34,803 bases of DNA from Coemansia sp. RSA 1804. Lineage: Eukaryota; Kickxellomycota; Kickxellomycetes; Kickxellales; Kickxellaceae. The translations under genes and the position numbers were made by a program. Of the stretch, positions 12,401 to 21,359 are shown in pieces (positions within the stretch are counted from its first letter, which is position 1; the number at the start of each line of letters is the position of its first letter). The notes under the pieces are model-generated. The model was not told the origin of the DNA. It saw only the letters and a list, made by a program, of their open reading frames with translations, and searched no databases. Where the stretch lies: assembly GCA_027578815.1 (NCBI GenBank), contig JANBTH010000105.1, positions 1-34,803 on the forward strand, in the 5' to 3' direction.

Positions 12401-13410
12401 CAGATCCGCATACTTGCACAACATCCTCGCGCTGCGTAAACACAGGAAGCCGCTGTGCCAAGTACTTTAGCGCCGATTCGCGCTGCTCGGCGTTTGTGAT
12501 CATTATCAAGAAGACGGTTTGGAAGAAGAAGGCGGTGTCAACCGTGTCTCTAAGCGCATCCAGGAGCTTTACTACGCGGGTAGAGACATCGGCAGAACCT
12601 TCTTCCAGCCCAGGCAGAACGCCAGCCACAAAGCTCTTCATGCATGCGCGAAGACTGGATCCAAGCGGCACAAAGAACTCGTCAAAAATGCCCACTAACT
12701 GCGGTTTTGTTGTTAGCGACGCGTTACGCATAAACGGGAATAGTCCGTAGGCGTATAGCGGGAGATCAGCAACCAGCTGCTCCGGACCGATCTGTCGGAA
12801 TATTTGCTCATAGATACCCAGCGCCTTTTGATGCACACCCGTCGGAAGCGCTGGGTTGAGACATTGTGCAAGCCGCTTTGCCACCGTCTCCTTATGTGGA
12901 ACCGCTGCAAACTTTGAGTATATCTCGAACGCACGACCGAGCTTTGTCAGAAACGCCGTCACATCCGCCCATTCACTGACGTAGTCAAACGACTGCAGGT
13001 TTCGCTCCACAAGCTGCACGTACTTGTGGTATTTTGGATCGCTCTTGTATGCTACACACACTCGCCAAGCAAACAGAGCAGCGTTTTTCTGTTAGTCAGC
13101 GTGGTTCCTTAATAAAATGCAGGAGAAAGAACATGAACAGGCTTTGTCCACTCTTTAAAAAGCACATTGGAATGCGTTGTTAGTTACCTTTTGTTCGGTC
13201 CACATGGCGAGAGCGACGAGGAGCAGAGAGGTCTGTCTCAAAGCTGGACGTTTTATGCGACCTGGAGCTGCCAAGGTCGTTGCTGTGATGCTGCAGTGTT
13301 GAATTGCCTGCTGAATCAGCCAGCGACTCCTCGAGGCCCTCTTCGTAAGACAGACTAGGCGAGCCGCTGGGCTGCGAAAGCGATGTAACGGGTGCTGGCT
13401 TCTTGGTCAT
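6459..13410 (-). CDS. DOP1: Dopey family protein DOP1 (endosome-Golgi traffic), two exons
   Basis: Exon 1 runs from 13410 to 13188 and exon 2 from 13051 to 6459, joined over an intron at 13052-13187. The join keeps frame and gives 2271 residues. The ATG at 13410 is the first in-frame ATG after a stop; the longer open frame upstream begins only with a TTG. Exon 2 opens with the conserved Dopey N-terminal block (about residues 75-370): YVQLVERNLQSFDYVSEWAD, then a helical-repeat-like region including a KALGIYEQIF segment. The middle (about 1250-1600) is Ser-rich and disordered. The C-terminal third is again Leu-rich and helical, like the conserved Dopey C-terminus. In yeast, Dop1 binds the Arf-GEF-like protein Mon2 and the flippase Neo1 at Golgi and endosome membranes. 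Length is between yeast (about 1700) and human (about 2465). No in-frame stops or other introns are apparent. The many open frames on the opposite strand are shadows. Confidence 0.95.
13052..13187 (-). other. DOP1 intron
   Basis: A 136-nt intron. The donor reads AAAAG|GTAACT, a TGACTAAC branch site lies about 38 nt before the acceptor, and the acceptor is TGTGTGTAG|CATAC. Splicing creates a GCA codon across the junction and joins the low-complexity N-terminus to the conserved Dopey block. Without it, exon 1 runs into a stop two codons after the donor. Confidence 0.85.
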
Positions 13411-13555
13411 CGTCAACAGCGATACAGACAGCAGAAGGCTTGGCGAATCCGTCTGTCTACAATGCGTTTATGGAAGTGCTACGGTTATAAGAAAAGAAAA
13501 GAAAGAGTAAAATAGCAGTTAGAGCAATAGAGATTTCTAGAAATGAACAACAAAA

Positions 13556-13768
13556 TTAAAGAAATACGGATGTGGAAGAGAAAGCGACACGCTTTTCAAG
13601 CAGCACACGCTTGGCGCTGCTGTTGCTAAGCAGTGATGATGCACCCCCACACACAAATTTAGTAGCATATGTTTTGTCTCTCAGCATGAACTTTGGTCCA
13701 TGAGCTATTTTCTTAATTTTCTTCTCAGCAAAACGCCTCTTCTCTTTCTGCTTCGCTTCAGATTCCAT
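13556..13768 (-). CDS. Small basic protein, 70 residues, unrecognised
   Basis: An ATG-started frame of 70 codons in the 470-bp space between the starts of DOP1 and ATG27. The first half is strongly charged and helical-looking (MESEAKQKEKRRFAEKKIKK), followed by AHGPKFMLRDKTYATKF, which reads like a genuine conserved core. The second half is Ser/Ala-rich and less convincing, so it may contain an intron or a wrong end. It lies head-to-head with ATG27 (113 bp between start codons) and could share a divergent promoter with it. It is also 145 bp upstream of DOP1 on the same strand, so it could be an upstream ORF in the DOP1 leader. I do not recognise a family. Confidence 0.42.
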   Translation of the reverse strand: MESEAKQKEKRRFAEKKIKKIAHGPKFMLRDKTYATKFVCGGASSLLSNSSAKRVLLEKRVAFSSTSVFL

Positions 13769-13881
13769 TTCCCTTTATTTCTATTTCAATTCAGTATTTC
13801 TTTTTCTCATCCCTGCGGTTGTCATCTTTAGACGTTTCCTTTTTTTTTCTTGGGGGAGGAGCAGCAGCCGTCGTCTTAGCC

Positions 13882-14757
13882 ATGCGCAAATCGCAAAGTC
13901 TTGTCATTCTTCTTTCCACATTGCTTGGCCTCGCAGCCAGCGCAGCGACGGCAGCTTCGTTCGACTGCAAAAAGCTGCAAATAGCCGGGCACGACTACGA
14001 CTTGAGCCCACTGGCGAATCAGGTAGTGCTGGAGACAAACGCAAAGACACCACCTACAACGACAGGCACCAAGTACGCCATCAACCCATGCGCGCCGCTT
14101 ACGCCCGAGCCCGACACGGTGCCCAAAATCGACCGGTGTCCCGAGAACGCCTGGGTGTGTCGGTCGGTTACCAATTACAAGGAAGGCCAGGGCCCACGCC
14201 TGACCGAGGTTGGCTCCGTTGCCGGCGAAAAGAGCTCCGATTATCCTGCTGTTGAGGCACGCACCTCTGGAAACCAGCCGCCCGCAGAGTTCCACTGGAA
14301 GATGGCTGGCTCCCGCCAGGCCGACCAGTCTACATGGTCTACCGACATCAAGTTTGTGTGCAGCAAGAGCGCAAAGAACACCGATTTGCCAAAGCTGCTT
14401 GAGTTTAAGGACGGCGTCCTATCGCTTGAATGGACTGTCCCTGCCGCGTGCGCGCTGGACGATACCTCTGGTGGCGACGGCGACAAAGGCGGAGACAAGA
14501 AGCCTGACGATGGCGACAAGAGCACTGCTGGCAGCGGTGGCATTTTCTCGTCGTTAATGTCCATATTTGTGGCTGTGTTTATGCTGTATCTCGTTGTCGG
14601 TGTCATGTACCGCTTCCTTGTGGTGCGTGCAAGAGGCCTGGACCTGGTTCCAAATCTTGGCTTCTGGCGCGAGTTTCCGTACTTGGTCTCTGACTTTGCT
14701 CGCCACATCTGGGACACTGTCGGTGGTCGGCGTCGCGGCGGCTACTCTGTGGTCTGA
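13882..14757 (+). CDS. ATG27: Autophagy-related protein 27 (type I membrane protein, MRH domain)
   Basis: The first true start is the ATG at 13882; the longer open frame begins only with a TTG at 13819. The result is 291 residues. Residues 1-25 are a signal peptide (hydrophobic core VILLSTLLGLAASAATAA). Residues about 27-195 form a lumenal cysteine-containing domain (FDCKKLQIAGHDYDLSPL, NPC, DRCPENAWVC, WSTDIKFVC, PAAC) matching the Atg27 / mannose-6-phosphate-receptor-homology fold. A Gly/Asp/Lys-rich linker follows, then one TM helix (about 226-248) and a cytosolic tail ending exactly in YSVV. Yeast Atg27 ends in a YSAV sorting signal, so the tail is a strong family match. Atg27 cycles between vacuole, endosome and Golgi and helps Atg9 vesicle traffic in autophagy and the Cvt pathway. 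No intron is seen. Confidence 0.92.
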   Translation: MRKSQSLVILLSTLLGLAASAATAASFDCKKLQIAGHDYDLSPLANQVVLETNAKTPPTTTGTKYAINPCAPLTPEPDTVPKIDRCPENAWVCRSVTNYKEGQGPRLTEVGSVAGEKSSDYPAVEARTSGNQPPAEFHWKMAGSRQADQSTWSTDIKFVCSKSAKNTDLPKLLEFKDGVLSLEWTVPAACALDDTSGGDGDKGGDKKPDDGDKSTAGSGGIFSSLMSIFVAVFMLYLVVGVMYRFLVVRARGLDLVPNLGFWREFPYLVSDFARHIWDTVGGRRRGGYSVV

Positions 14758-15137
14758 GTTTTCCTTTGTATCCACAGTGGTCTCTTTATTTCCTTTTTAT
14801 TTCTTTCTTCATCTATCGGTTATTTTCTCCCCACCTTGCAAAGATTTTCTCCCTTTATTTCTTTGCACGCAATGGAGTAGAAGTTTCTGACTTCATGCTT
14901 ATAAACATATCTCTTTTTTTCTATAACTGGATGGGAAGGGGGCACTTTCATTTCCCACTAATATTCCTCTTCCTCTGATATTTTTTGTCATCGTCATTTC
15001 GTTTTCCACTTTCATTTCCTCATTAAAGATTGGCACTACACGAGTCCCGGTATTTTCATACTATTCTTTCACTATCATATTAAAGTTTTTACCCTTTAGT
15101 GGCTTTTTAGTGTATTGAACATTTTAAATACGCTTGC
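14758..15137. other. Spacer: ATG27 3' region and MINPP1-like promoter
   Basis: About 380 bp, pyrimidine-rich and AT-rich, between two genes on the same strand. It must contain the ATG27 3' end and the promoter of the next gene. I see no ORF, RNA gene or repeat in it. Confidence 0.55.
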
Positions 15138-16538
15138 ATGTCTGCCGACTATTTGTCTGAAAAACAGCTCCAGTCTGCTGGGGATGCTATTCCGGAGAGA
15201 CAGCGCCTCGTCCGTCGGCGCTGGTACTACGCAGCAGCTCTATCTTTTCTGGCAATGACCGCATACTGCGTATATGTTATCTCTGGCAGACACCTCTATG
15301 CCACCGTCCCTGTTAGCCACAAAAACCAACATTTGGCGCTAAGCACAAAGACTCCATACGCGGTCAATCATGAGCTCGTTGCGGATACTCCGCCAGGCGG
15401 CTTTGAGCTCTTGCAGGTTCAGCAACTGACAAGACACGGCGCGCGGTACCCGACACACGGCGAAATGGAGGACATAAAGCATGTGTACGAGATGCTCAGG
15501 CCGATAATACCTGCCAGCTGGATTCTGTATGACCTGATTGATACCAGAAACGCCGGTCTTTTATCAAGATCCGGGGAGCGGGAAATAGCTGGGATTGCAG
15601 AGCGCGCAAAAACCAGGTACCACGATATCTTTGACAAGGTAGCGCTAATGCCCGAGTCCGTTAAGTTTGTTAGTTCTGACAGACAGCGCACCCGTGTTTC
15701 TGCCCAGACATTCAGAGACGTTCTCAGCGAAGACATCCCCAATCTTCGGCAAGTCGTCGCCGTTCCCCAGGAAAACGACACAACCTTGGCAATGCACCAT
15801 ATTTGTCCCGCGTGGATAAGGGACTCGGCCAGACTCAGGGAGTACGAAATTGCCCTGGAGACCCTCAAGTTTGACTCCCTGAACGGCCAAACCATACTGT
15901 GGACAATCAACCTTAGACTCGGGTCGGCCAAGGCCGTGAAGCTGATGCACGACGTCGACACAATATATAGGCTGTGTGGCTACGACTTGTCGCTGTACAA
16001 CAACGCCTACCGCTGGTGCTCGCTGCTCGATCCGGTGATGACCGAGTACCTTGAGCTGCGCAGGGACATCGAGTACAGTCGCGTGTACGGCCCCTACGGA
16101 AGCGATGTCAACAAGAAGATGGCCTGTGCTATGTTTACTGAGATCCTGGCAGACACTGACCGTGCTCTGGATAACCCTGCAGCGGCTGTATCGACCTTCC
16201 GTTTTGCCCATGCAGAGACAATGATGTTTGTCAGCTCGCTTCTCAAGTTGGAGACCAGGCTGGGCAAGGACAGCTCTCCTATTGTTGGCAATATGACATT
16301 GGCCGACGCAAAGGACAGAGGGTTCAAAACAACCTTCTTGGCACCATTCTCGACAAACCTAGCTATTGAGCTTTACCGCGTTGGGCGCAAGGCTGGCTTT
16401 TTCAGACTTTTGCTCAACGAGCAGGTGATAAGCTTGGCTGACTGCGTTGGCGATATATGCCCGATACGTGTGTTGCGCGAAAAGCTGGCTGCTCATGTTG
16501 GATGCAACTTTACTGCTGTTTGCCAGGTAGACGAGTAA
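15138..16538 (+). CDS. MINPP1: Histidine phosphatase, multiple inositol-polyphosphate phosphatase (MINPP1) type
   Basis: A 466-residue protein starting at the ATG at 15138. Residues about 29-48 form a single hydrophobic segment after a basic cluster (RRR), which suggests a type II signal anchor with the enzyme in the lumen or outside the cell. The catalytic RHG motif is L-T-R99-H100-G101-A-R-Y-P; H100 is the phosphate acceptor. The proton-donor motif is HAE at 358-360 (FAHAETMMF). HAE rather than HD is the hallmark of MINPP1 relatives and separates them from ordinary acid phosphatases and fungal phytases. Cysteine pairs near the C-terminus fit a secreted fold. The family removes phosphates from InsP6 and lower inositol phosphates, and in animals also acts on 2,3-bisphosphoglycerate. 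The substrate here is inferred from the motifs only. No intron is seen. Confidence 0.88.
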   Translation: MSADYLSEKQLQSAGDAIPERQRLVRRRWYYAAALSFLAMTAYCVYVISGRHLYATVPVSHKNQHLALSTKTPYAVNHELVADTPPGGFELLQVQQLTRHGARYPTHGEMEDIKHVYEMLRPIIPASWILYDLIDTRNAGLLSRSGEREIAGIAERAKTRYHDIFDKVALMPESVKFVSSDRQRTRVSAQTFRDVLSEDIPNLRQVVAVPQENDTTLAMHHICPAWIRDSARLREYEIALETLKFDSLNGQTILWTINLRLGSAKAVKLMHDVDTIYRLCGYDLSLYNNAYRWCSLLDPVMTEYLELRRDIEYSRVYGPYGSDVNKKMACAMFTEILADTDRALDNPAAAVSTFRFAHAETMMFVSSLLKLETRLGKDSSPIVGNMTLADAKDRGFKTTFLAPFSTNLAIELYRVGRKAGFFRLLLNEQVISLADCVGDICPIRVLREKLAAHVGCNFTAVCQVDE

Positions 16539-17504
16539 GCAAGTTAGAGGGGCTTTCTTTTATTTTTATCCCGGTCCATTGTGGTTACGTGGGATTGAAA
16601 ATTGTATAAAGTTTGCATACTACTATTTTTCCAGTACAGAAAGAATAAGAAAGTTAAAAAAGAAAGTAAAATGCAAAGTGAAATATAAAAATAAAAGAAT
16701 CTAAAGCCCCTTTCTACGCTTTAAATAGTTGTATAAGCAGAGGATAACGGGTCTTTTATTACAAAAATGCATGCAGGCTTATGAATTCCTCATTCATCTA
16801 CCAGTACAAGAAAGATTACCTACACTTACACGTGTTGGCGGTAATGTAATGAAATCCACAATGTGTTGGCGTGTGCGTTGTACAATGTATTATCTTTCTA
16901 AGGCTTTAAAGAAACAAGTGCCACGAACCAGGCTTTAACAATGATTTTTTGTCTTATGTATAAAGAAATTGCAGAAAAAAGCAAGTGTGGCCAAAAGGAA
17001 AGCATTTTGTCTTTTTGTTATAAACCTCCTCGTCTTTTCTCTCTTACCAAAATGTTGTAGTGTGGAAATGTGATAGCAAAAGAAAAGTAGAGAAGAGGGA
17101 AAAAAAAGCATTTCACCTTGTATGTCCGTGTGATTTTTTTCTCCCTTTCCATCATTACTTTCTCTCTTAACCTAACCTCTCGTTTTTTTCATATATTACT
17201 GTTCTCTGCATAACTTCAATATTTTAATTACCACGACTACCAAGCAAGAGAAACTTTTTTGCTGGCAAAAAAAACACACACGCACGCACTGATTGCCTTG
17301 GTTGATTTTTCTGTTTTTCATTTGTATATTTATTCTACTGCAACCATACCAGTGTATATATTATATGCATATCTAATCTCTGGCTCAACATCTATTCAAA
17401 TTATCCACCTTTGTTGCATTAATTATTCCATATCCTTCGCAATAAGAATAATAAGATAAGAAAGGAAGGAGACAATCAAACAAAAGAAAGGCCATTACGT
17501 TCAA
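16539..17504. other. Long AT-rich spacer upstream of the two-TM proline-rich gene
   Basis: About 970 bp without a convincing gene. The first part is the 3' region of the phosphatase. The last 400 bp hold pyrimidine tracts (CTCTCTT-type runs around 17040-17200) and an A-rich leader directly before the next ATG, as in a strong fungal promoter. Open frames of 66-69 codons at 16729-16938 and 17259-17459 show no protein-like features. No RNA gene is recognised. Confidence 0.5.
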
Positions 17505-19676
17505 ATGGCAGAACCGTCACAAGCCCCCGCTCCCGGTGTCTTTGAGGCACCGAAAACCAAGGACGAAAAAATAGACATCAAATCACATCTCTCGGATCCG
17601 CGGGTCCGAAAGCACATCTATTATTTCCTAGGTCTTTCGGTGCTAGGCTTTCTCCCCATGATATTTGCAGCGATATCGTTGTCATTCTCAACCCCGTCCG
17701 CAGGCGCAAAGGTTGCAGTGTATCTGACAACACTGGCCGCTGCTTTTCTGACTATCGGCTACAGCGCCTACATCACCCGCAAGAAGGTTATGATTATGCT
17801 TGGACGTCGCGGAGATTCTCGTATTTTTGCAACGGAGGTCAATATAGTTGGCACCGTGGCGGAGGCATTTACGCCGGAGCAACAGCAGTACGCTACTACC
17901 GCCGATGCAGCCCATGCTCAGGAGCTGGCGGCACTTAGTCCCACGCTTGCTTCGCAGACATACAACCCCTATGGACGACCAAGCATCGACCAGAGCCTCA
18001 ATATGTACCCTCACCAGCAGCCACCGCGTCCGAGCCAAGATGTAGGTCCATACCCACAGATGCCTCAACCGATGCGTTCTCCGGCCCCAGCTACTCCACT
18101 GCCCAATATTCCAGTGCCTCTCCCGCCGGCCTTGCCAATGAGGATGCCCGATCACTTGGGCCATCAGCCTAATCGGAATAGTCGCCTCACTGACCCTGAA
18201 AGCGATTACGAGTACAGCGATGATAGTCGGGTGCACTCGTTCCAAACGGTCATGGTCAGGCCAAACGAGGCATCCAGCCGCGGAGAACAAGCATACAACA
18301 TGCAATACAACGCAAATGCACCAGCTGCACCACACCAGCCGTACCAGCCGTACAACAGCATGATACTGCCCCAGCTGCCAATGGTGGCTCCCGCTGGCCA
18401 GCTTACAATGCCGCATCAGTCTGGAACCAATGGCTTGACCAACACAACAATGTCTGGCCAAAACCAAGTATACGGCAATAGCGGTAATCCACAGAGCGGT
18501 ATGCATTCTGCAGACACGTCGATTGATGATCTGGTTGTTGGAATGCTAGAGTCGTTCCATGAAGGAGAACGGCAGAGTCAGTTTGTCAACAACAACAACA
18601 ACAATGTCAACAACAATGTCAACAACAGGAGCAGCTATAGATTCAGCCATCCGCCTCCTTTGAACATGTCGACGGAGTCGTTTGATTATCCTGGACAGAT
18701 AAGGGACAGCCAGTTCAGAATAGCCAATGTGCCAAGCCAGCCAGACAGCCCTATTTCTGGAAACTTTGCAGACTCAAGAGAAGTCGAGGACATTCCAACG
18801 GCTAGCCGGACAGTCAGACGCTCGGCGATCGTAAACTTTATGAGGAAAGAGGATGCTAAGCGCAAGCTGCTTGCCGAGGACACCGATGACGACTTTATTG
18901 ACAACGACAGCGACGATGGCTCTGATGCCGGTGAGCAGAATGGAAACCGGAATCAGAATGAAAACCAGGGTCGGGACCAAAGTGTAGACCAAAACCAGAG
19001 CCAGAACCAGGGCGAGGGCGAGGGTCAGAGGAAAGCAAACTGGAAGCCAACCAGCGCTAATCTGGACAATCTCGTTGCACAGCTGGCCAAGGTGCTTATC
19101 CATCCAGACGAGCCAACAGACACCCTGCTTGACAACCGCAACAACGAAGCAAAGGAGGAAGGCAACGATGGTGATCTGGACGAGCCAGACATCGTGTATC
19201 TTGGAAGCGCACAGGCCAGTCCGCGTCGTGCTGAGCAGATAACCACGCCACCGCCGCAGAAAGCTACCGTGTTTAGGCGGTTGGAACATGAAACCGGCTC
19301 GACCAGCAGTATTGTCGATGCGTATTCAAGAGGGTCGACAGCTACCTTGGATGGCGCTGACACCAGAATCCACTCGATGACTATTAGACTCTCGGCAAAT
19401 TCTGCTGCGTCCAACCCCGCGTCCAACCCTGCCACCACCAGTGCAGAATCCACGTTCGTTCCACCAGCCCCGACTCTAGCTCCAACCACAGCTCCATCAT
19501 TGCCGCCAACAAAGGCATTGCCTCTTCCACCCATGCGCGCACCGCCACCACCAGCGTCAAATGTGTTGCCGACACCATCGCAGATGCTGCCTCAGTTACC
19601 AGACCAGACGCAGGCTTCGACAGAACTACCGCAGCGACCGCCGCCGCCGCCAGCGTTGCCACCACAGCCTCTGTAA
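17505..19676 (+). CDS. Two-TM membrane protein with long low-complexity, proline-rich tail; unknown function
   Basis: A 723-residue protein. I do not recognise a family. Residues 38-61 (IYYFLGLSVLGFLPMIFAAI) and about 68-91 (VAVYLTTLAAAFLTIGYSAY) form a TM hairpin with a short Ser/Pro/Gly loop, flanked by basic residues (VRKH, TRKK). The N- and C-termini should therefore face the same side, probably the cytosol. The rest (about 110-723) looks disordered: Pro/Gln/Met-rich (160-330), an Asn tract near 365, an acidic DDDFIDNDSDD patch, Asn/Gln repeats, and a C-terminal Pro-rich stretch with PPPP and PPPPPALPPQP that could bind SH3, EVH1 or profilin. The A-rich ATG context at 17505 supports the start. 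One continuous frame runs to TAA, converging on FTase beta with 123 bp between the stops. A membrane-anchored scaffold is possible, but this is only inference. Confidence 0.82.
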   Translation: MAEPSQAPAPGVFEAPKTKDEKIDIKSHLSDPRVRKHIYYFLGLSVLGFLPMIFAAISLSFSTPSAGAKVAVYLTTLAAAFLTIGYSAYITRKKVMIMLGRRGDSRIFATEVNIVGTVAEAFTPEQQQYATTADAAHAQELAALSPTLASQTYNPYGRPSIDQSLNMYPHQQPPRPSQDVGPYPQMPQPMRSPAPATPLPNIPVPLPPALPMRMPDHLGHQPNRNSRLTDPESDYEYSDDSRVHSFQTVMVRPNEASSRGEQAYNMQYNANAPAAPHQPYQPYNSMILPQLPMVAPAGQLTMPHQSGTNGLTNTTMSGQNQVYGNSGNPQSGMHSADTSIDDLVVGMLESFHEGERQSQFVNNNNNNVNNNVNNRSSYRFSHPPPLNMSTESFDYPGQIRDSQFRIANVPSQPDSPISGNFADSREVEDIPTASRTVRRSAIVNFMRKEDAKRKLLAEDTDDDFIDNDSDDGSDAGEQNGNRNQNENQGRDQSVDQNQSQNQGEGEGQRKANWKPTSANLDNLVAQLAKVLIHPDEPTDTLLDNRNNEAKEEGNDGDLDEPDIVYLGSAQASPRRAEQITTPPPQKATVFRRLEHETGSTSSIVDAYSRGSTATLDGADTRIHSMTIRLSANSAASNPASNPATTSAESTFVPPAPTLAPTTAPSLPPTKALPLPPMRAPPPPASNVLPTPSQMLPQLPDQTQASTELPQRPPPPPALPPQPL
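18588..18626 (+). repeat. AAC-type trinucleotide tract coding Asn
   Basis: Thirteen codons made almost wholly of AAC/AAT with two GTC interruptions, coding an Asn tract inside the two-TM protein. It has the form of a slippage-prone microsatellite and is probably length-variable between strains. Confidence 0.8.
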
Positions 19677-19799
19677 ATTAAATTTAAAGTTCCTTATAGA
19701 GAGATATTCTTAGTAAGAACTATATAGGTTTTCTTTATTTGGTTGCAGTAAATATAACACTATTATAATGAGAAATATAAGAAAGAGGACAAGCAAGAA

Positions 19800-21095
19800 T
19801 TACACAAGCAATTCAGCCAACGGAGGCAACGAGTAAAAGTACTTTATGCCCTGTGCTAACGGACCAAACGATATTCCATAGACCGGGTGCACGGGACGAA
19901 GGATGTTGATCCGCGCACCAATGATCTTGGATCTAGCAGGCACAGCTCCCCATTGCATCATTCGAGCCGGAACGCTAAAGACAGACGACTTGTCTGCAAT
20001 CTCCTGGGCCGGATCAACCCCCACGTAGTGCTGCGAAAGCGAAAGTCCAATGAGACAGTACATGGTGTGGTAGAGGTCCGGGTGCTTTCCAGGCTTGTCA
20101 CGCAGCCCTCCCAGCCGCGTGTCCTGACAGCAAGCAAGAATATACCGCTGCAGCGCTGGTCGTTCATAGAGATAATCGTCATTCGCCGACCGTCGCAGTG
20201 CCTTTTGGAGCAACGGGAAGGCACCGCCAACCCAGTAGGAGTAGCACCCGTCGACAAGCTTGTTTGTCCGACCATTGAATCCTCCCTCGAACGGCATCTG
20301 TCGCACACACATCCATTTTGCAAGGCGACCAAGGTCAAGCACATCGGTGCAGCCCAGGATCTCAAGCGCCGCCAGTCCACATAGTGTGTATCCGCCGTGC
20401 GCCTCAACGCCTGGATAGGGCCCGATTCCGCCCTCAAACGTCTGGCAGCGCGCAATGAACTCAGCACATCCGCTCACCAGCTCGCGTGTCATTATGTTCA
20501 GCATTGACGCAATAACCAGGGCGCAGTAGATGCCGCGAACATCGATCTCACCACCAGTATGCACCGCAAACGAACCGTCGTGCTGTTTCATCTCCATAAG
20601 CCACCGATACATTGCGTGCCTGTCAACCACACTGTACGCCTCCTCGCCTCCCACCACCACAAGCGCCATAACCGCAGCGTAAGAGCTGGCAAGATGCGGC
20701 AGCTGCCAGGGATCGCTCCGAAACCCTCCGCTCGGACAGTGCATCCTACGCAAAGTATCCGTCGTATGCCTGCGCAGCCTGTCGTCAATATCGCTACCCA
20801 TGACGTCCAGCGAATTCAAGCACCAGAACGGAATCCACGGCCGCGACGAATCAAGCACGGTGAATACGCTTGATAGCCCGTGGATCGAGTCGTTAATGAA
20901 CTGCTCGTGCTTGGCGCGTAGCAGCCGATGCCTGGTGTCGTCAATCTCTCCACCAAGCGGCAGAGTCTGCGGGTCAACAAGACGCATGTACACACGCCCT
21001 ATTCTGTCCTCGACCTCCTTTTGTGCTTCCGAGGTCTCTGTCTCGTGTTCATTGTCATCGTACCGAAAGTCGTAGCTGAAAAGATTAGCCATCAT
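19800..21095 (-). CDS. RAM1: Protein farnesyltransferase beta subunit
   Basis: A 431-residue protein; two ATGs are adjacent (21095 and 21092) and either may be used. It carries the prenyltransferase beta alpha-alpha barrel with repeated GG-containing helical units: GGFRSDPWQLPHLASSYA, HDGSFAVHTGGEIDVRGIYC, FEGGIGPYPGVEAHGGYTLCG, FEGGFNGRTNKLVDGCYSYW and LGGLRDKPGKHPDLYHTMYC. The zinc ligands are visible: D282 and C284 in NKLVDGCYSYW and H343 in LYHTMYC. Diphosphate-binding candidates are H233, R276 and K279. The GLRDKPGK-x-x-D-x-YHT block is typical of FTase beta rather than GGTase-I or Rab GGTase. It pairs with an alpha subunit (not in this window) and attaches farnesyl to CaaX proteins such as Ras and mating factors. 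No intron is needed. Confidence 0.95.
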   Translation of the reverse strand: MMANLFSYDFRYDDNEHETETSEAQKEVEDRIGRVYMRLVDPQTLPLGGEIDDTRHRLLRAKHEQFINDSIHGLSSVFTVLDSSRPWIPFWCLNSLDVMGSDIDDRLRRHTTDTLRRMHCPSGGFRSDPWQLPHLASSYAAVMALVVVGGEEAYSVVDRHAMYRWLMEMKQHDGSFAVHTGGEIDVRGIYCALVIASMLNIMTRELVSGCAEFIARCQTFEGGIGPYPGVEAHGGYTLCGLAALEILGCTDVLDLGRLAKWMCVRQMPFEGGFNGRTNKLVDGCYSYWVGGAFPLLQKALRRSANDDYLYERPALQRYILACCQDTRLGGLRDKPGKHPDLYHTMYCLIGLSLSQHYVGVDPAQEIADKSSVFSVPARMMQWGAVPARSKIIGARINILRPVHPVYGISFGPLAQGIKYFYSLPPLAELLV

Positions 21096-21342
21096 TTACT
21101 CTGGCACATTGGAATTAGCAGCCGTCACCCGAGATGCAAATAAGGAAGAAAGAAAGTGAAAAAAGAATAGTACAAATTTTGAATTTTACAAGAGCAGAAA
21201 AAAGAAAAGCAAACCTGGTTCTTCTGCCATGCGCGTTTAAAGAACAAGAAGGGAGACTTGTTAGGTAAAAAAAATCAATCCATTCCGTTAATTAATTACA
21301 AAAGCCGTCTGGAGAGAATCAACTGGCAAGGTGCATGCTGAA

Positions 21343-21359
21343 CGGGTTATATAAACCCG
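21343..21359. repeat. Inverted repeat CGGGTT-ATATA-AACCCG enclosing a TATA box
   Basis: Perfect 6-bp arms with a 5-base centre; the middle reads TATATAA. It could be a protein-bound palindrome or a TATA box that by chance sits in one. An ATG in good context follows at 21363 but its frame closes after eight codons. Confidence 0.5.

Noticed and set aside
13414..13416. TTG at 13416 as the DOP1 start
   Set aside because: An ATG six bases further in (13410) is available. Nuclear fungal genes rarely start at TTG.
16729..16938. 69-codon plus-strand ORF downstream of the phosphatase
   Set aside because: It starts with TTG, has no protein-like pattern and lies in the 3' region of another gene.
17688..18506. 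272-codon open frame opposite the two-TM protein
   Set aside because: Composition follows from the sense codons. The sense ORF is longer, starts in good context and has clear TM segments.
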